64,000 bases of DNA. It comes from Pseudomonas sp. LP_7_YM. GTDB lineage: Bacteria > Pseudomonadota > Gammaproteobacteria > Pseudomonadales > Pseudomonadaceae. A program made the position numbers and the translations under genes. The notes beneath the pieces are model-generated. The model saw nothing but the letters and a program-made list of their open reading frames with translations, searched no databases and had not been told where the DNA came from. This document shows, one piece after another, positions 10,028 to 20,163 of the stretch. Positions within the stretch are counted from its first letter, which is position 1; every line of letters begins with the position of its first letter. Location of the stretch: positions 496,001 to 560,000 of the forward strand of contig NZ_SOCT01000002.1 of assembly GCF_004364435.1 (NCBI RefSeq), written 5' to 3'.

Positions 10028-10209
10028 TCTCCATGGACATGCGCAAGGGGAGCGACACCGTACCCTGTGTTCTTGTTTCTGAAAACAAAATTTATATTCG
10101 ATTTTGTTATTAAAAATCGATGATAAACCTGTATACAGAACGTCTGCAATTATAGTTACAAAATTCTGCGGGGCTTATTCTACGGGGTGTGCAGGAGATT
10201 CGAATCTAT

Positions 10210-10260
10210 CTTGTAGGAGTCGACCTGCTGCGCCCGCGACAGCAAGGCGGATCCTACAAG
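10210..10260. repeat. 51-bp REP-like palindrome
   Basis: The ends CTTGTAGGA and TCCTACAAG are exact inverse complements. A second, inner pairing (TGCTG / CAGCA) flanks a GC-rich centre. It resembles the TGTAGGAG-type intergenic palindrome of Pseudomonas. It lies between nhaA and the oxidoreductase gene, both on the minus strand. Confidence 0.7.
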
Positions 10261-10267
10261 TTGAGCG

Positions 10268-11881
10268 TCACTCAGTAATCCCTAACATGCTCCTGGCGAC
10301 TGCCTCTGCGATGCGAATCCCGTCGACTCCTGCCGAGAGGATTCCACCGGCATAGCCTGCACCTTCGCCTGCCGGAAACAGCCCCTTGACGTTCAGGCTC
10401 TGCATGTCGGCGTCGCGGGTGATGCGCAGCGGCGACGAGGTCCGGGTTTCGATACCGGTGAGCACTGCATCGTGCTGCGAGAAGCCTTTGATCTGCCGGT
10501 CGAACGCTGGCAACGCCTCACGAATCGCCTCGATAGCGAAGGCGGGAAGCGCATCGGCGAGGTCGGTCAGTTTCACGCCCGGCTTGTAGGAGGGCTCCAC
10601 TGCCCCCAACTGTGTCGAGGCTTTGCCTGCGATGAAGTCGCCTACCAGCTGTGCAGGCGCATCGTAGCTTTCGCCACCCATGATGTAAGCATGCGATTCC
10701 AGCCGCTCCTGCAGCTCGATACCCGCAAGCGGGCTGCCGGGATAATCCTCGTCTGGCGTGATGCCGACCACGATGCCCGAGTTGGCGTTACGCTCGTTAC
10801 GCGAATACTGGCTCATGCCATTGGTGACGACGCGGTTGGGCTCGGACGTCGCCGCCACCACCGTACCGCCAGGGCACATGCAGAAGCTGTAGACCGAGCG
10901 ACCGTTTTTCGCGTGGTGCACCAGCTTGTAGTCGGCGGCACCCAGTTTCGGGTGACCGGCGTATTTGCCCAGGCGTGCACGGTCGATCAGCCCTTGCGGG
11001 TGCTCAATGCGCAAACCCACCGAGAACGGTTTGGCCTCCATGTATACGCCGCGGCCGTGAAGCATGCGGAAGGTGTCGCGGGCGCTGTGGCCCAGCGCCA
11101 GAATCACATGCCTGGAGTCGATCTGCTCGCCACTGTCGAGGACCACGCCCTGCAGTTGACCCTCCTCGATCAATACATCGGTGACGCGCTGCTGGAAGCG
11201 TACTTCGCCACCCAATGCTTCGATCTGCTGGCGCATGTTTTCAACCACGCCGGTCAGGCGGAACGTACCGATGTGCGGCTTGCTGACGTAGAGAATTTCC
11301 TCGGGGGCGCCGGCCTTGACGAACTCATGCAGGACCTTGCGACCGTGAAATTTCGGGTCTTTGATCTGGCTGTAGAGTTTGCCGTCGGAGAAGGTGCCTG
11401 CGCCGCCCTCGCCGAACTGCACGTTGGACTCAGGGTTGAGCACGCTTTTGCGCCATAAGCCCCAGGTATCTTTGGTGCGTTGACGCACTTCCTTGCCGCG
11501 TTCGAGGATGATCGGCTTGAAGCCCATCTGCGCCAGCAGCAGGCCGGCGAAAATGCCACACGGACCGAAACCGACCACCAGCGGGCGTTCGGCCAGATCG
11601 TCCGGGGCGTGGCCAACGACTTTGTAACTGACATCCGGCGCCGGGCCGACATGCTTGTCGTGGCTCAAGCGCTTGAGCAAAGCAGCTTCGTCGCGCACCT
11701 GAAAATCGATGGTGTAGATAAATTGCAGTTCGCTGGATTTCTTGCGCGCGTCGTAGCTGCGTTTGAATAGAGTGAAATCCAGCAGCTCGGCACTGTCGAT
11801 GCCCAGCCGCTGCACGAGTGCAGGGCGCAGCTCTTCGTCCGCGTGGTCCAGCGACAGTTTGAGTTCGGTGATTCGTAACAT
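10268..11881 (-). CDS. FAD-dependent oxidoreductase (COG2509-type)
   Basis: A 537-residue flavoprotein. An N-terminal ~90-residue domain precedes a Rossmann FAD-binding motif, GFGPCGIFAGLLLAQMG, and ILERG. The motif SDGKLYSQIKD and the late FPAGEGAGYAGGILSAGVDG region are typical of the uncharacterised FAD-dependent dehydrogenases of COG2509. No signal peptide is seen, so it should be cytoplasmic. The physiological substrate is not known for the family. It starts with ATG at 11881 and appears monocistronic. Confidence 0.85.
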   Translation of the reverse strand: MLRITELKLSLDHADEELRPALVQRLGIDSAELLDFTLFKRSYDARKKSSELQFIYTIDFQVRDEAALLKRLSHDKHVGPAPDVSYKVVGHAPDDLAERPLVVGFGPCGIFAGLLLAQMGFKPIILERGKEVRQRTKDTWGLWRKSVLNPESNVQFGEGGAGTFSDGKLYSQIKDPKFHGRKVLHEFVKAGAPEEILYVSKPHIGTFRLTGVVENMRQQIEALGGEVRFQQRVTDVLIEEGQLQGVVLDSGEQIDSRHVILALGHSARDTFRMLHGRGVYMEAKPFSVGLRIEHPQGLIDRARLGKYAGHPKLGAADYKLVHHAKNGRSVYSFCMCPGGTVVAATSEPNRVVTNGMSQYSRNERNANSGIVVGITPDEDYPGSPLAGIELQERLESHAYIMGGESYDAPAQLVGDFIAGKASTQLGAVEPSYKPGVKLTDLADALPAFAIEAIREALPAFDRQIKGFSQHDAVLTGIETRTSSPLRITRDADMQSLNVKGLFPAGEGAGYAGGILSAGVDGIRIAEAVARSMLGITE

Positions 11882-12018
11882 TGAAAGGTCCGGTTTCGGG
11901 CCGCAGGGTCGGCCTGGTAGCGCTAAGAACCGGCGATTATAAGCTACATCGAGGGGCGAGCGGTGACCGGAGCGACGACGAAGCCACGCAGTGCCCGTTC
12001 AACCCTGCGCAGAACCGC

Positions 12019-12047
12019 TATGGAGCGAGCTTGCTTGCGAATGCGGG
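12019..12047. repeat. Single REP sequence
   Basis: The core TGGAGCGAGCTTGCTTGCGAA is a close match to the common Pseudomonas REP. It lies in the gap between the COG3650-type lipoprotein gene and the FAD-dependent oxidoreductase gene, with no obvious partner. Confidence 0.65.
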
Positions 12048-12123
12048 GGGCAGTCGAGTAAAAACCGGCTGCGATTACGCTTTCGAGCGGATGTTGTTGT
12101 GTGTGGCTGACGGCGCAAAACGA

Positions 12124-12804
12124 TCAATCGTTACGCATCGCCCCAAAATACGCGCAGCCACGCTGAACCTTACCATTGACCCGCAGTTCGGCGGTCAGGT
12201 ACTGCACCGAGCCATTGACCGGATCGACACAGCGCTGCGGGGCGACGTACAACTCCAGATGCTGGTTGTTGGCGTCGGTGATCAGATTGAAGCGGCCTTC
12301 GGGCATCTGCTCTTCCATATACGGCACCGCAAACGGCTCCTGGCCTTCACGCTCCAGGACCAGACCCTTGCCGCTGGCATTCAGGTTCCATTTCGGGCCG
12401 TTGCCGCTGGCGTGAATCGTCAAACGCTTGAAGTTCGGGTCTTCGCAAGCGCCGCTCGGACGCTCTACACGGTACAGCTGATACACATCAGCCTGGCCAT
12501 CGCTGCCTTGCGCCCTGCTGGCGACGAAATTGCCGCGCACGTCGGCGAAGGCCTTGCCAGCACTGTCGACCACTGAAGCGGCTTCCTGCAGAACGCCGGT
12601 GTTGCCTTTGTCGGTTACGGCATAGCGGCGCTGCTCACTGCACGGCTGGAAGAACAATTTGCCAGCGTCGCCGCTCAAGATGCCCTGCATACGGATCATG
12701 CCTGCAGTGGATACTGTGCTGTCGGCAGATTTCGAGGGCAGCAACTGGCAGCCAGCGAAGAGGGGCAGCAGGGCGAACATCAGGACAGGGCGGGCAGCGA
12801 ACAT
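12124..12804 (-). CDS. COG3650-type lipoprotein
   Basis: A 226-residue exported protein. The ATG at 12804, preceded by GGAGA, gives MFAARPVLMFALLPLFAGC with a clear lipobox (LFAGC). The mature part begins with SKSADST and has repeated beta-strand-like segments. The region MIRMQGILSGDAGKLFFQPC matches the COG3650 group of predicted envelope proteins, which have NlpE/META-like architecture. The function is unknown. It is followed within 62 bases by the SDR gene's terminal region on the same strand. Confidence 0.7.
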   Translation of the reverse strand: MFAARPVLMFALLPLFAGCQLLPSKSADSTVSTAGMIRMQGILSGDAGKLFFQPCSEQRRYAVTDKGNTGVLQEAASVVDSAGKAFADVRGNFVASRAQGSDGQADVYQLYRVERPSGACEDPNFKRLTIHASGNGPKWNLNASGKGLVLEREGQEPFAVPYMEEQMPEGRFNLITDANNQHLELYVAPQRCVDPVNGSVQYLTAELRVNGKVQRGCAYFGAMRND

Positions 12805-12866
12805 GAGGCGGTCTCCAGACAAGTGCCGCCACGTTACTCAGGCTTCTCATTCATCACAAGAGGTGA

Positions 12867-13466
12867 TTAACCGACGTGGTAAGTCTGCCCGGTCTGCAGG
12901 CCTTCGACACTTTTCGCGTAGGCCAGGGCCACATTCGCTCCCGAAACCGGTTTGAAACCGCGGAAATACGTTGCGTAGCTGCCCATGGCTTCGACCAGGA
13001 CGGTCGGGCTGACCGAGTTGACGCGCATGCCTCGCGGCATTTCGATGGCCGCTGCCCGTACGAACGCATCGATAGCCCCGTTGACCAGACTGGCAGATAC
13101 TCCGCTGCGGATGGGATCGTGGCTGGTGATGCCTGTGGTGAAGGTGAAGGAGGCGCCATCGTTAGCGAACTCGCGGCCAATCAACAGCAGATTGACCTGG
13201 CCCATCAGCTTGTCGCGCAGACCCAATGCGAAGGCGTCTTCGGTCATCTCGCCCAGCGGCGCGAAAGTGACGTTGCCCGCAGCGCAGATCAACGCATCGA
13301 AAGGACCTGTTCGTTCGAACAGTTTGCGGATCGATGCGCTGTCACTAATATCGACGTGCTCGTCAGCACTGTTGCGGCCGATGCGCACGATGTCGTGGCG
13401 CGTCGCCAACTCCTTCTCGATCGCCGAGCCAATGGTGCCGCCGGCGCCAATCAATAGAATCTTCAC
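12867..13466 (-). CDS. Atypical short-chain dehydrogenase
   Basis: A 199-residue Rossmann-fold protein. The N-terminus KILLIGAGGTIGSAIEKEL contains the nucleotide-binding glycine pattern and CAAGN takes the place of NNAG. Where SDRs normally carry Y-x-x-x-K, this one has S-A-S-L-V-N (GVSASLVNGAIDAF), so the usual catalytic Tyr and Lys are absent. It is shorter than classical SDRs (~250 residues). It is divergent from a LysR gene 104 bases away, which probably regulates it. It may be a non-catalytic or atypical reductase; the substrate is unknown. Confidence 0.8.
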   Translation of the reverse strand: MKILLIGAGGTIGSAIEKELATRHDIVRIGRNSADEHVDISDSASIRKLFERTGPFDALICAAGNVTFAPLGEMTEDAFALGLRDKLMGQVNLLLIGREFANDGASFTFTTGITSHDPIRSGVSASLVNGAIDAFVRAAAIEMPRGMRVNSVSPTVLVEAMGSYATYFRGFKPVSGANVALAYAKSVEGLQTGQTYHVG

Positions 13467-13570
13467 GATGCAGTCCCTGGATGAGTGGATCAGGCGCTCA
13501 GTGTGAACCGCGTTTTCCCGCAGATAAATGGGCTAAACGGCAATCACGGTTTGTCGATAAGGAAACAATC

Positions 13571-14479
13571 ATGAGCGAAATGGATGATCTGACCGCGTTT
13601 GCCATGCTGGTGCAAGCCAATAGCTTTACCTTGGCGGCACAATGGCTGGACACCAGTACAAGCCAGCTTTCCAAGCGCATCAGCAAGCTGGAAAAGAGTT
13701 TTGGCGTCACGCTGTTGCATCGCACGACCCGCAGCCTGACGTTGACTTCGGCCGGCGCGATTCTGCTGCCCGAGGCACGAGCTTTGCTGGCGCAGCGCGA
13801 CCGGGTGCGCGACGCCATGGCCTGTCTGAGCGAGAGTCTGGTGGGGTGCGTGCGGATGACGGTGCCGGTGTCATTGGGCGAGACGTTCTTGGAAGGGCTG
13901 CTCGACGAGTTTGCCGCGCGGTATCCCCAGCTGCAGATGGAACTGGATTTGAACAATCAGTTCTGCGATATGCGCAGGGATGGCTTCGATCTGGGCATCC
14001 GTTCCAGCGTCGGCGTCGATGAGCGGCTGGTGGCCAAGCCGCTGCTCTCCCTGCAGGAGCTGACCTGCGCCAGTCCTGAATACCTCGCCGAGCACGGCAC
14101 GCCGCATACGCCGGAGTCGCTGCGCGTGCATCGGTGCCTGCTGAACAGTCATTACGCCGGTCGCCAGACGTGGGTCTATCACCAGAGTCACGAGCTGAGC
14201 AGAGTCAACGTGCGGGGCACCTTTGCCAGCAACCACTATGGTCTTTTGAAAAAAGCGGCCCTGGTGGGGGCAGGGATCGCGCGATTGCCTTCGTACATGG
14301 TGCACAACGAACTCAATGACGGTCGGCTGGTGTGGCTGCTGCGTGATTACCAGACGCCGGTGTCGTCGCTGTTTCTGGTGCATCCGTTCGAAGGGCATCT
14401 GCCGAGACGAATCCAGGTGATGGCCGATTATCTGAGCGAGTGGTTCGAACGCAGCAACGCGGCGTTGCAGAAGCTTTGA
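13571..14479 (+). CDS. LysR-family transcriptional regulator (divergent from SDR)
   Basis: A 302-residue regulator. The N-terminal winged helix-turn-helix (DDLTAFAMLVQANSFTLAAQ ... STSQLSKRISKLEKSFG) and the effector-binding domain are complete. The ATG at 13571 follows AAGGAAAC and gives the standard LysR start. The effector domain ends in a CrgA-like pattern (VYHQSHELSRVNV, LPSYMV). LysR regulators usually control the divergently transcribed neighbour, here the atypical SDR, and themselves. Confidence 0.9.
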   Translation: MSEMDDLTAFAMLVQANSFTLAAQWLDTSTSQLSKRISKLEKSFGVTLLHRTTRSLTLTSAGAILLPEARALLAQRDRVRDAMACLSESLVGCVRMTVPVSLGETFLEGLLDEFAARYPQLQMELDLNNQFCDMRRDGFDLGIRSSVGVDERLVAKPLLSLQELTCASPEYLAEHGTPHTPESLRVHRCLLNSHYAGRQTWVYHQSHELSRVNVRGTFASNHYGLLKKAALVGAGIARLPSYMVHNELNDGRLVWLLRDYQTPVSSLFLVHPFEGHLPRRIQVMADYLSEWFERSNAALQKL

Positions 14480-14526
14480 TGCGGGTGTTGAGGTCAGAAA
14501 GGGCGGCTTGGCAGCCCCACCGCATT

Positions 14527-14765
14527 CGCTGCCGTCGTCACCTCCGGCGTCTCCACAGGACTGGACTGTCCCCAAGAAGTTGGACATTAATTCCATTCTG
14601 GGGGTGTTCACATGATCAAGTATTCCGACCCGTAACCTCCGGCGCCTCACACAAGCTTGGAGTCACGCCGAAGACGGGTGACCAACTCCTGCAGTGCTGA
14701 GTCAGTCAGGGCTATTTGGAGTGCTATCTACCCTGTGGGAGACGCCGGAGGTGACGACGGCAGCG
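14527..14765. repeat. Inverted repeats flanking an IS3-like remnant
   Basis: The arms at 14527-14559 and 14732-14765 are near-perfect inverse complements of about 33 bases (CGCTGCCGTCGTCACCTCCG ... and its complement), differing by one base of length. A third, degenerate copy of the ACCTCCGGCG core lies at 14634-14652. Between the first arm and that copy is the insertion-sequence remnant. The rest of the 14480-14845 gap holds a 9-bp hairpin (14772-14804) and no gene. Confidence 0.7.
14560..14630 (+). mobile_element. 5' remnant of an IS3-family element
   Basis: The stretch CTGGACTGTCCCCAAGAAG, then TTGGACATTA, resembles the left end of IS3/IS150-type elements. After a GGGGGTG ribosome binding site comes an ATG reading M-I-K-Y-S-D, like the start of an IS3 OrfA (MIKYSxEFK). 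The frame is lost after six codons, where the sequence changes to the repeat. Only about 70 bases remain, so it cannot transpose. Confidence 0.5.
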
Positions 14766-14771
14766 AGGGCA

Positions 14772-14804
14772 GTGGGTCAGCCACACATAAACTCACTGAC
14801 CCAC
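14772..14804 (-). terminator. Hairpin downstream of the bra operon
   Basis: GTGGGTCAG and CTGACCCAC form a 9-bp perfect stem 42 bases beyond the braG stop codon. No T-tract follows on the minus strand, so a terminator role is tentative. Confidence 0.35.
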
Positions 14805-14845
14805 CGCTGTCACGGCAAGCGCACACCTACAAGTGAGCGCCACCA

Positions 14846-15547
14846 TTAACCACCCAGATACGCATCCCGCACTTTCGGATCGACCAGCAGTTCTGCGCCA
14901 GAGCCCTGCATCACCACTCGACCATTCTCCAGCACGTAGGCACGGTCGGCGATTTTCAGGGCCTGATTGGCATTCTGCTCGACCAGAAACACGGTCACAC
15001 CGTCGCGGCGCAGCTGTTCGACGATTTCGAAAATCTGCTGAATGATGATCGGCGCCAGGCCCAGAGAAGGCTCGTCGAGCAGCAGCAGCTTGGGCTTGCT
15101 CATCAGCGCGCGGCCGATAGCAAGCATTTGCTGTTCGCCGCCGGACATGGTGCCGCCGCGCTGGTTGAAGCGTTCTTTCAGGCGCGGGAACAGCTCCAGC
15201 ACCTTGTCCATCTGCTCCTGATAATCACCCTTGTCGGTGAAGAACCCGCCCATGGCCAGGTTTTCTTCCACGGTCAGGCGGGCAAACACGCGGCGGCCTT
15301 CCGGCACGACCGCGATGCTCTTGCGCATGATCACCGAAGACTCCAGCCCCACCAGCTCCTCACCCATGTAGCGAATGCTGCCGCCGTGGGCCCGGGGCGA
15401 ACCGCACAGAGTCATCAGCAGGGTGGATTTGCCCGCACCGTTAGCGCCGATCAGGGTGACGATCTCACCCTGTTGCACATCGATGCTGACCGCGTGCAGC
15501 GCCTGGATCTTGCCGTAAAAGGTGGAAACGTTGTCGAACTGCAGCAT
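14846..15547 (-). CDS. braG: Branched-chain amino acid ABC transporter ATPase
   Basis: A 233-residue ATPase (LivF type) that powers high-affinity uptake of leucine, isoleucine and valine. Walker A is GANGAGKST, the signature is SGGEQQMLAIGRAL and Walker B is LLLLDEPSLGL. It is the last gene of a five-gene minus-strand cluster in the order braC-braD-braE-braF-braG. Its ATG directly follows the TAA of braF, which suggests translational coupling. It acts as a heterodimer with BraF on the cytoplasmic face of the permease. Confidence 0.95.
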   Translation of the reverse strand: MLQFDNVSTFYGKIQALHAVSIDVQQGEIVTLIGANGAGKSTLLMTLCGSPRAHGGSIRYMGEELVGLESSVIMRKSIAVVPEGRRVFARLTVEENLAMGGFFTDKGDYQEQMDKVLELFPRLKERFNQRGGTMSGGEQQMLAIGRALMSKPKLLLLDEPSLGLAPIIIQQIFEIVEQLRRDGVTVFLVEQNANQALKIADRAYVLENGRVVMQGSGAELLVDPKVRDAYLGG

Positions 15548-16315
15548 TTACGCTTCCCCCAGGTAGGCTTTGATCACTTCAGGATTGTCACGGATCTGCT
15601 CGGGCGTGCCATCAGCCAGAGGCGTGCCCTGGTTGATCACCACGATGTGGTCGGAAATGCTCATGACCAGCTTCATGTCGTGCTCGATGAGCAACACCGT
15701 GGCGTTGTATTCATTGCGCAGCACGCCGATCAGCGCCTTGAGGTCTTCGGTCTCCTTGGGGTTCAGGCCTGCCGCCGGCTCGTCGAGCATGAGAATGCGC
15801 GGGCGCGTCATCATGCATCGGGCGATTTCCAGACGGCGTTGCTGACCATAGGCCAGGGTGCCGGCGGGGCGGTTGGCGAAGGCTTTGAGGTCAACCGCTT
15901 CGAGCCAGTGCTCGGCGTAATCCATGGCTTCGCGCTCGCTTTTGCGATACGACGGGGTCTTGAACAGGCCAGACAGGAAGTGGGTGTTCAAGTGACGATG
16001 CTGGGCCACCAGCAGGTTCTCCATCGCCGTCATTTCCTTGAACAGACGCACATTCTGGAAGGTCCGCACCACGCCCTTGCGGGCGATCTGGTGACCGGCC
16101 AGACCCTGAATCGGCTCGCCATCCAACAAGATGGTGCCCGAGGTCGGCCTGTAGAAACCCGTGAGGCAGTTGAACACGGTGGTCTTGCCGGCGCCGTTGG
16201 GGCCGATCATCGACACCACCTGTTTTTCGTTGACGGTCAGACCCACGCCATTGACCGCCAGCAGGCCGCCAAAGCGCATGCACAAGCCCGAGGCTTGCAG
16301 AAGTGGACGGCTCAT
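15548..16315 (-). CDS. braF: Branched-chain amino acid ABC transporter ATPase
   Basis: A 255-residue LivG-type ATPase, the partner of BraG. Walker A reads GPNGAGKTT, the signature region is LAYGQQRRLEIARCM and Walker B is ILMLDEPAAGL. The LivG hallmark of a long insert before the signature (RHLNTHFLSGLFKTPSYRKS) is present. Its start codon overlaps the braE stop codon by one base. Operon position and overlap imply coordinated expression. Confidence 0.95.
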   Translation of the reverse strand: MSRPLLQASGLCMRFGGLLAVNGVGLTVNEKQVVSMIGPNGAGKTTVFNCLTGFYRPTSGTILLDGEPIQGLAGHQIARKGVVRTFQNVRLFKEMTAMENLLVAQHRHLNTHFLSGLFKTPSYRKSEREAMDYAEHWLEAVDLKAFANRPAGTLAYGQQRRLEIARCMMTRPRILMLDEPAAGLNPKETEDLKALIGVLRNEYNATVLLIEHDMKLVMSISDHIVVINQGTPLADGTPEQIRDNPEVIKAYLGEA

Positions 16316-17573
16316 CAGCGCTCCCCCTTGAGTTTCATGACGGGACGCTGCATGGGCAGGAAGCCCTGAGGACGCCAGATCATCATCAGCACCATCAAGG
16401 CGCCGAAGCCCAGCATGCGGTATTCGCTGAACTCCCGAAGCAGTTCAGGCAGCAGGATCATCACGATCGCCGCGAGAATCACGCCCAACTGCGAACCCAT
16501 GCCGCCCAGCACCACGATAGCGAGAATGATTGCCGACTCCAGGAAGGTAAACGATTCCGGGGTGATCAAGCCTTGGCGCGCGGCGAAGAAGCTCCCGGCG
16601 AAACCGGCGAACGCGGCGCCCAATGTGAAGGCCGAAAGCTTGATGATCGTCGGATTCAGGCCCAGTGCACGGCAGGCGATTTCATCCTCACGCAGCGCTT
16701 CCCACGCACGACCGATCGGCATGCGTAGCAGACGGTTGATCACGAACAACGCCAGCAGCGCCAGCAGCAGGGCAACCAGGTAAAGGAAGATCACCTTGTT
16801 GATGGAGTTGTATTGCAGGCCGAAATACTCGTGGAAGGTCTGCATGCCTTCAGCTGCCTTGCGTTCGAAGGTCAGGCCGAACAGCGTCGGTTTTTCGATG
16901 TTGCTGATGCCGTTCGGACCGCCGGTGATGTCGGTCAGATTGCGCAGGAACAGGCGAATGATTTCCCCGAAGCCCAGGGTCACGATCGCCAGGTAGTCAC
17001 CGCGCAGGCGCAGTACCGGAAAGCCCAGCAGGAAACCGAACGTGGCAGACGCCAGCCCGGCCAGCGGCAGGCAGATCCAGAAACCGAAGCCGAAGTAATG
17101 CTGCAACAGCGCATAGGTGTAGGCGCCGACGGCGTAGAAGCCGACATAACCCAGGTCCAGCAGGCCAGCCATGCCGACCACGATGTTCAAGCCCAAGCCC
17201 AGCATCACGTAGATCAGGATCAGCGTGGCGATGTCCACCGCGCCGCGTGAACCGAAGAATGGCCACACCAGCGCTGCAATAACCAGCGCGCCGAGGAACC
17301 AGCGCTGGGTCGATGGCAGGGTCAGAAAATGACTGGCCTTGTCCGACACCAGTTGTTTCTGCGGACGTGAACGCCACAGGGCGCTGATATGCTCGTTGAA
17401 CAGCACGCGCAGGAACATCAGCAGGGCGGCGCCGAAAATCAGCAGCACGGTGGTGCTGCTTGCGCCGACGACCGCCAGATTGATACCGACGATATCGAGT
17501 TTCAGCCCGAGAATCGGGTAAGCGACGGCCAGCACCAGCACTGCGCTGAAGAGGGCCGATTTGAGATTCCTGG

Positions 17574-17577
<4 letters not shown>
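16315..17577 (-). CDS. braE: Branched-chain amino acid ABC transporter permease
   Basis: A 420-residue LivM-type inner-membrane permease with an N-terminal extension and about ten hydrophobic segments. The family loops [29 protein letters not shown] and [20 protein letters not shown] are conserved; the last is the contact loop for the ATPase. The start overlaps the braD stop by four bases (ATGA). Together with BraD it forms the transmembrane channel. Confidence 0.95.
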
Positions 17578-18503
<926 letters not shown>

Positions 18504-18670
18504 TGCCGCGCTCCTAAAAACCTTCTCGGCGTTTCACTGGTGAAGTCTTTTCCCGCTCGCGCGTCGTGATCTACGTCCGCGTCCGGCACGAGCCCAGTGG
18601 TTCACTGGTGCGGTTTCAAGATGTTCAGGGATCGGGATTCTTGTGAAATCCATCAGCCCGGCTAAAACAA

Positions 18671-18705
18671 AGCCCACTGCGGTTGCAGTGGGCTCAGGGG
18701 AAGCA
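18671..18705 (-). terminator. Partial terminator between braC and braD
   Basis: On the minus strand AGCCCACTGC-AACC-GCAGTGGGCT forms a perfect 10-bp stem followed by TTTGTTTTAG. It lies just after the braC stop. In the known logic of periplasmic transporters this gives more binding protein than permease. Confidence 0.85.
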
Positions 18706-18717
18706 TGAAGGCTGCGA

Positions 18718-19845
18718 TTACTTCACAGGGGCTTCAGTTTTGCTGCCATCTTTGTGCCAGGTGTAAACGACGAATTTGAAATCCTTGAGGTCACCCTTGG
18801 CGTCGAAAGAGAGGTCGCCGGTCGGGGTCTTGAAGGTCCCGGCATGAATGGCGGCAGCCACTTTGGCGGGGTCTTCGGACTTGGCGGCAGTGATGCCTGC
18901 GGCGATCACTTCAACTGCGGCGTAGGACGGGAATACGAAAGGACCGCTCGGGTCTTCTTTCTTCGCCTGGAACGCGGTGACCAGATCCTTGTTGGCTGGA
19001 TCCTGGTCGAAGGATTTGGGCAGAGTCACCAGCAAACCTTCGGAGGCGTCCTGAGCGATTTGCGAGATAGAAGCGTTGCCCACGCCTTCCGGCCCCATGA
19101 AACCAGCTTTCAAGCCTTTTTCCTGTGCCTGGCGCAGGATCAGACCCAACTCAGGGTGGTAGCCGCCGTAATAGACGAAGTCGACGTTGGCTTGCTTGAG
19201 CTTGGCGATCAGCGAGGAAAAGTCCTTGTCGCCGGCGTTGATGCCCTCGAACAGGGCGACTTTCACGCCATCTTTTTCCAGCGTCTGTTTGACGGCAGTG
19301 GCGATGCCCTCACCGTATTGCTGTTTGTCGTGGATAACCGCAACGATTTTCGGCTTGACCTGTTTGACGATGTACTCGCCAGCTGCCGGTCCTTGAGCGC
19401 TGTCCAGACCAATAGTGCGGAACACCATCTTGTAGCCACGGGCAGTGATTTCCGGGCTGGTCGCAGCCGGGGTAATCATGATGATGCCTTCGTCTTCGTA
19501 GATGTCAGACGCCGGCTGGGTAGAACTGGAGCACAGGTGGCCGACCACGAATTTCACACCGTCGTTGACCACTTTGTTGGCGACCGCAACCGCTTGTTTC
19601 GGGTCGCAAGCGTCGTCGTAATCAACGGCTTCGAGTTTCTTGCCATCCACGCCGCCTTTGGCATTGATTTGCTCGATGGCCATTTTGGCACCGCTGAACT
19701 GCATGTCGCCGTACTGGGCCACGGCGCCGGTTTTAGGGCCGGCGATGCCGATCTTGATGGTGTCAGCTGCGAACGAATGGCTGGCGACCCCCGCCAGGAC
19801 CAGCGCGGCAAACAACTTGGAAATCTGGTTAATACCCTTCGTCAT
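18718..19845 (-). CDS. braC: Periplasmic branched-chain amino acid-binding protein
   Basis: A 375-residue LivJ/BraC-type binding protein with a signal peptide ending HSFA-ADTIKIG. The mature sequence GIAGPKTGAVAQYGDMQFSG and the segment GHLCSSSTQPASDIYEDEGI match the Peripla_BP_6 fold. It delivers Leu, Ile, Val (and in P. aeruginosa also Ala and Thr) to BraDEFG. It is the promoter-proximal gene of the cluster. The 318-base upstream gap must contain the promoter, but no consensus could be picked with confidence. Confidence 0.95.
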   Translation of the reverse strand: MTKGINQISKLFAALVLAGVASHSFAADTIKIGIAGPKTGAVAQYGDMQFSGAKMAIEQINAKGGVDGKKLEAVDYDDACDPKQAVAVANKVVNDGVKFVVGHLCSSSTQPASDIYEDEGIIMITPAATSPEITARGYKMVFRTIGLDSAQGPAAGEYIVKQVKPKIVAVIHDKQQYGEGIATAVKQTLEKDGVKVALFEGINAGDKDFSSLIAKLKQANVDFVYYGGYHPELGLILRQAQEKGLKAGFMGPEGVGNASISQIAQDASEGLLVTLPKSFDQDPANKDLVTAFQAKKEDPSGPFVFPSYAAVEVIAAGITAAKSEDPAKVAAAIHAGTFKTPTGDLSFDAKGDLKDFKFVVYTWHKDGSKTEAPVK

Positions 19846-20163
19846 GATGCTCCACTCTTGCGTTTGTAATTTTTATAATCCTGCCGGCCAAGGCTGCAGG
19901 ACCGTGTTGATCTGGCCAGCCCGCCGCAACTGTACCGGAACAGTTTAGAGCGCCGGTGAAGCGCTTGGATAGCTGGCTGCGGGGGGCGAACGCCACACGT
20001 GTCGCTTAATCGAAAGAAAGATACACAATCAGCCCGCGCGACTCTGGTGGGATGCCACCTCATTCGCCTGCGTGAAGTGCACTGCAATCAATCACTTGAA
20101 TCCGGGTTTGAACGACGGGAAGGCAGCGGTATCATTGCGCCGATTTTCCAGACGGTGAAACCC
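19846..20163. other. Divergent intergenic region upstream of braC
   Basis: The 318 bases between braC and the DUF2288 gene should hold both promoters. No convincing RNA gene, repeat or further coding sequence was seen. Confidence 0.5.

Noticed and set aside
15128..16369. A 413-residue plus-strand frame opposite the bra ATPase genes
   Set aside because: It is rich in His, Gln and Arg, as expected from the complement of GC-rich coding DNA, and lies wholly opposite well-identified ABC ATPases.
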